Assembly (NCBI GenBank): GCA_036897445.1
Contig: JAYMTL010000044.1
Coordinates: 59,420-123,419, forward strand
Direction: 5' to 3'
From: Pelargonium tetragonum
Lineage: Eukaryota > Streptophyta > Magnoliopsida > Geraniales > Geraniaceae
DNA length: 64,000 nucleotides
Both the position numbers and the translations under genes were made by a program. A model generated the notes under the pieces. It saw only the letters and a program-made list of their open reading frames with translations, did not search any database and was not told where the DNA came from. Every line of letters begins with the position of its first letter. Within the stretch, counting starts at the first letter, position 1. Shown in pieces: positions 60,491 through 64,000 of this stretch.

Positions 60491-63400
60491 TAGGATTACT
60501 CTTTCTTTGTCTTTACAGAGATTCAGTTTTCACTTGGATAAGGAAATTGCAGGGGCCTAATAAAAAGGGACTTATTAACAAAGTAGGATAGCAACAACAA
60601 CAAGGTTTAATCCTAGTTTCTTTCCCGGAACAGTCCTAATGGGTAACTAAATAGGGGAACTCTAAACCTTAAAATGTAAAAAGGAGTATCCTTTAATTTC
60701 GGAAGTTGAAGTTATAGTAGCCCCTAAGGTAAGGCTTGCTCTTGTACTCCCCCTGTTTCCTGGTTCCCAATCTAACTAAAGCTAAAGTCATCGCTAAATA
60801 TCTAAAAAAACAAAAGGTAGAAATTCAATATTAATAAAGCAAAGTTTATAGCTCAAGGAGAAACTAAGAAAGAGAGGGTCTTAGAATCATTCTTTTACTG
60901 GGAGATCCCTTTTTGTTAATACTTTATTATATGAATTATATGACAACGCGCTTTCTTTCAATTCTACGAAAAAGGGGATGCTCTTGTTTTTTTACTGGGA
61001 CTTTCATAGATAGGCTGCGAGTAGAAATAGGATCCTTTATATACTAACGCAACCTTTCGAACTAGGTGCCAAATTTAAGTCAAGCTTACGTATGTCAGAG
61101 CAAATAAAAGTAAGGTTTCATGTATAAAACTCTCGATAAACGGGACCCCTATAGAGAAATTCCCCTAGAAATTTGAGTAAGTATGGAATATTTCAAAACT
61201 TGATTAGTAACCCTGCGAGAACTCCGTTGGGGTGCAACCTATATAAAAAGGGAACTCCGAGCTTTACTTCTTAAAAATGAAGTCGTCAAAATAATAGGAA
61301 ACTTACTTTGTCCCGCAAGCCCCTTCAAAATTATACAATCTAGGAACACTATTAAAAAATCTTCTTTTAAGCTTCTTTAGAGCGCCCGTACTACTCTTCG
61401 AAACCTTTTACTTGAAAAATTTTTAGCCGCAATCGCCCACTTCGCTAGAAATAAAGAACCCAATACTAGGTAGTATAGTAAGTTCTTGATATAAACGAAT
61501 GAAAAAGAGGCGTAAAAACCTTCTTTTACAAGACAAGCCCCTTGTTATAAGCCCAAAAAGCATAAAGCAACGAAAAAGTTTTTAACGTGTAAGCATTCCC
61601 CCGGTATAAGACTGTTTTTACTTTATTAGAGTCCTTTTAGTAGATTTACCAAAAGTAGACGTAGGTTAGGGAAACTCCGAGCTTATATGAAAGTTATTAG
61701 CTACTCGATAAGTTTTTGCGGCTTCTTTAAAGACTATTAATTAATAGCACTTTAACTTCTTTTTTCTATTTAGATTTTGGAAAGCTTTTAGGGGATTTGG
61801 AACCACTTCCCCAATATCCAACAATAAGAATCCCTCGTAAAATATCACTATACCTGGACTCTCAAGATTTTTGATAGTATTTGGTCAATTAGTATTTTGA
61901 CTCTTGTTTTGAAAGATTAGTCGTTACACTTTGAGAGAGGAACTCCCAAAAACCCCTTATTATATTACCCGGATAAGCAGAAATACGGCTCTATTCCAAA
62001 CCCTGTGCCTAAGTTTTATTATCTTTTTCTCTAAAACAAATATTGGTATTGGTGCCTTAGACTTCAGAATTAAAAGCCCTCCCCAGGTTCTTCCTTTTGG
62101 CACTTCTTAAAGTCTACTACATTTGCTAGTGACAAAAGGGCTTTGTCGAGTCACAAGCCGCTCAAAGCTTTTTCTACCCACGGATTTTTATATAATTTTC
62201 ATACAAGGAGCTGGATCCTATTTTTAATGCCCGAGTTTAAGTAAGATAGTTATGAGACATAAGGAAAAAAGTCGGATTACTTTCTCTGAAGCGTAAGTTT
62301 TATTCTATTATTATATTGTAAAGGGCTCCTCAGGCCAAGAAGTGACTCAAAGCAGGTTTTGTACCTAATTTGTATCTAAAAGGAGGCCAAGGCTACCCAG
62401 CAGTGTTCCTTTGCTTTCTAGTTCGAGCGAGTGAAATCCCTTTGGTCTTATTCCCCCTGCGGGTCCTTACAAGGAAACAATCAGAATAAGCTACTCAACC
62501 TTAATTAAGAAGAGTAGGAAGAGTTGCTACAATAAAGCAAGAAGAGGGGGAACTACACGAAGGTATTTTAAAGAAAGCTACAAGGACTGAGAGAAAGTCG
62601 GATCGGCAATCCTGCCAATCTAGTAAGAGTAGTTAGAAAAAGGAGAAAGCTAGGAAGAGGATACTCGGAGTTAGGCCGCGGGTATTGCAAAAACGAAATG
62701 AGTCATAGGCTAAAGGATTTCATACACTTTTTGTGAAATTTTAGAGTGGCTATACTAAGAAAATCCAGCCTTTTTCTCGTAAAAATAGAACAAAGATTTG
62801 TTGGCATTTCCCCTGGAGAAAGTTCGATTTCTAGCCTCCTTTGTAATAAAAAGGCAGGGTTACTGCGAAAGTACTACTATTTTTAACCTTAACTTAATAA
62901 GATAAGGAACCGAGCAGCCATAAGGAATACTATCAATTCCTATGTCACGGCTCTAAAAAAGGGGTTCTTCGTTAGTAGCTTAAAGAAATTTTTATAAGTA
63001 TAGCTGTGTAGCGAGTCGAAAAGGTATGCCGGGATCCCCTGTAAATAAGAGTTTCTTTAAGTGCAATTCGTTTCATTGTATAACCTTTAGAGTTTGGTGA
63101 CATTTAAATCTATTTATGTGATAAGGGCAAGGCGCAGGGGAGGAGTGCTTGAACTTAGAGAGAGGCTTATATAAGCAAAATTTTGACTAAAGCAAGTCAG
63201 AGTACAAGGTCCCGAAAAATCTGAGCACAAGAGAATTCCTAAGCAAAAGAGCACACGGGGTTTTTTATAAACAAAAAAGGAGCTCTGGTGGGCTTCCACT
63301 GGGTTTGAGGAAGATTTAAAATAGTAAGGATTTCTTTATTGGGGATGCCTTTGTCTTCCCTTTTCCAGGAAAGTTTCTAAGTTCCCGCTTTCTTCTGGTA

Positions 63401-64000
63401 ACACCTTCATCTAAGGGTAATTTGATGATACCAAAGCATGAGTTTTATTAACTTAATAAGGTAATAAGGGCTCTCCGTCCTTTATCCTGAATCCGGAAGA
63501 CACAAAATAAAATGACTTTAAAGGAGCTCCGTATTAAATTATCAAAGAGGACTTGCTCTTCGGATTCACTATACTTAGCTTTTTGGAAATTTTCTGTTTT
63601 CATCTAAATTAGAAATGACTAGCCCGAGCTGGGTTCTTACTTTGATGGGTTCCTTATTGGAGCGCCTATTTCACCTATTCGATCGACGCGGCTAGGGGTC
63701 CCTTTTACTCTTAATCATAAGATACGAGGTGTACTATAACCAACACACTTTCATTTCAAAAGTCTCCCTTATAATTCCCAAGTTAAAGGGATAACTTACT
63801 AACGGTGTCAGTACAGTAAAACTTTGCGGTAAGTTACCTAATCACTAATAGAATATCCTATAAATAAACTCTTAAAAAGGGAGATTACTTAAATAAATAA
63901 TAGTAAGAAAGCGTAATTTCAGTTACAGAGCATCCAAAACAGAAAAGGCAGGCCTCGAGGCAAAGGCGGCCCAAGTCTCTGTGGAACTTATAACCAATAT

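Larger units (their letters stand above)
56260..64000. other. Gene-free AT-rich spacer with CTA-rich patches
   Basis: No gene is recognisable; the longest frame I noticed is 61 codons. G-run/C-run mini-palindromes are frequent. T-runs of about ten occur near 57910 and at 58853-58863. A 10-bp palindrome, GCCTCGAGGC, lies at 63952-63961. CTA-rich patches are listed separately. Confidence 0.5.

Noticed and set aside
1-64000. CRISPR arrays, insertion sequences, integrases, bacterial promoters or terminators
   Set aside because: No regularly spaced identical repeats, no transposase or recombinase frames, and no gene for a promoter or terminator to serve.

Overview
This 64 kb window looks like organellar DNA from a eukaryote: a very gene-poor, bloated mitochondrial or plastid genome. 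By eye about one third of the bases are G+C. I can support no protein-coding gene. The longest open frame is 150 codons, close to what chance gives at this composition, and no frame shows a family I recognise. Two marks point to an organelle. One is a 19-base match to the start of bacterial/organellar small-subunit rRNA at 15717-15735. The other is a near-complete tRNA on the minus strand at 56177-56250, whose body resembles plastid-type tRNA-Asp (from memory) but whose anticodon reads GAC (Val). The plastid-like tRNA suggests a plant or alga, but I cannot name the lineage or say which organelle this is.

Layout. 1-8.1 kb: anonymous AT-rich DNA with many short G-run/C-run quasi-palindromes. 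8.1-14.6 kb: a repeat-rich block, G-rich on the plus strand, with at least two recurring degenerate modules, one of which resembles the T-arm of a tRNA, and a perfect 15-bp hairpin. 15.3-15.8 kb: a T-rich segment ending in the rRNA 5' fragment. 15.8-22.4 kb: a compositionally different island with direct, tandem and inverted repeats and low-complexity CTA/ACAG-rich stretches. 22.4-26.6 kb: a C-rich block that shares at least one module with the 8-14.6 kb block in the opposite orientation. 26.8-27.2 kb: a second copy of a block also seen at 21.2-21.7 kb. 27.2-64 kb: again anonymous DNA with G/C mini-palindromes, scattered tRNA-like fragments, several short hairpins and further CTA-rich patches near 45, 46.4, 54, 57.3 and 60.4 kb.

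There are no operons or pathways to describe. The window is best read as non-coding DNA built from decayed rRNA and tRNA pieces, several families of diverged repeats and many small foldback elements. Whether the foldbacks or the tRNA-like modules are active (RNA-processing signals, mobile mini-elements or recombination points) cannot be decided from this sequence alone.
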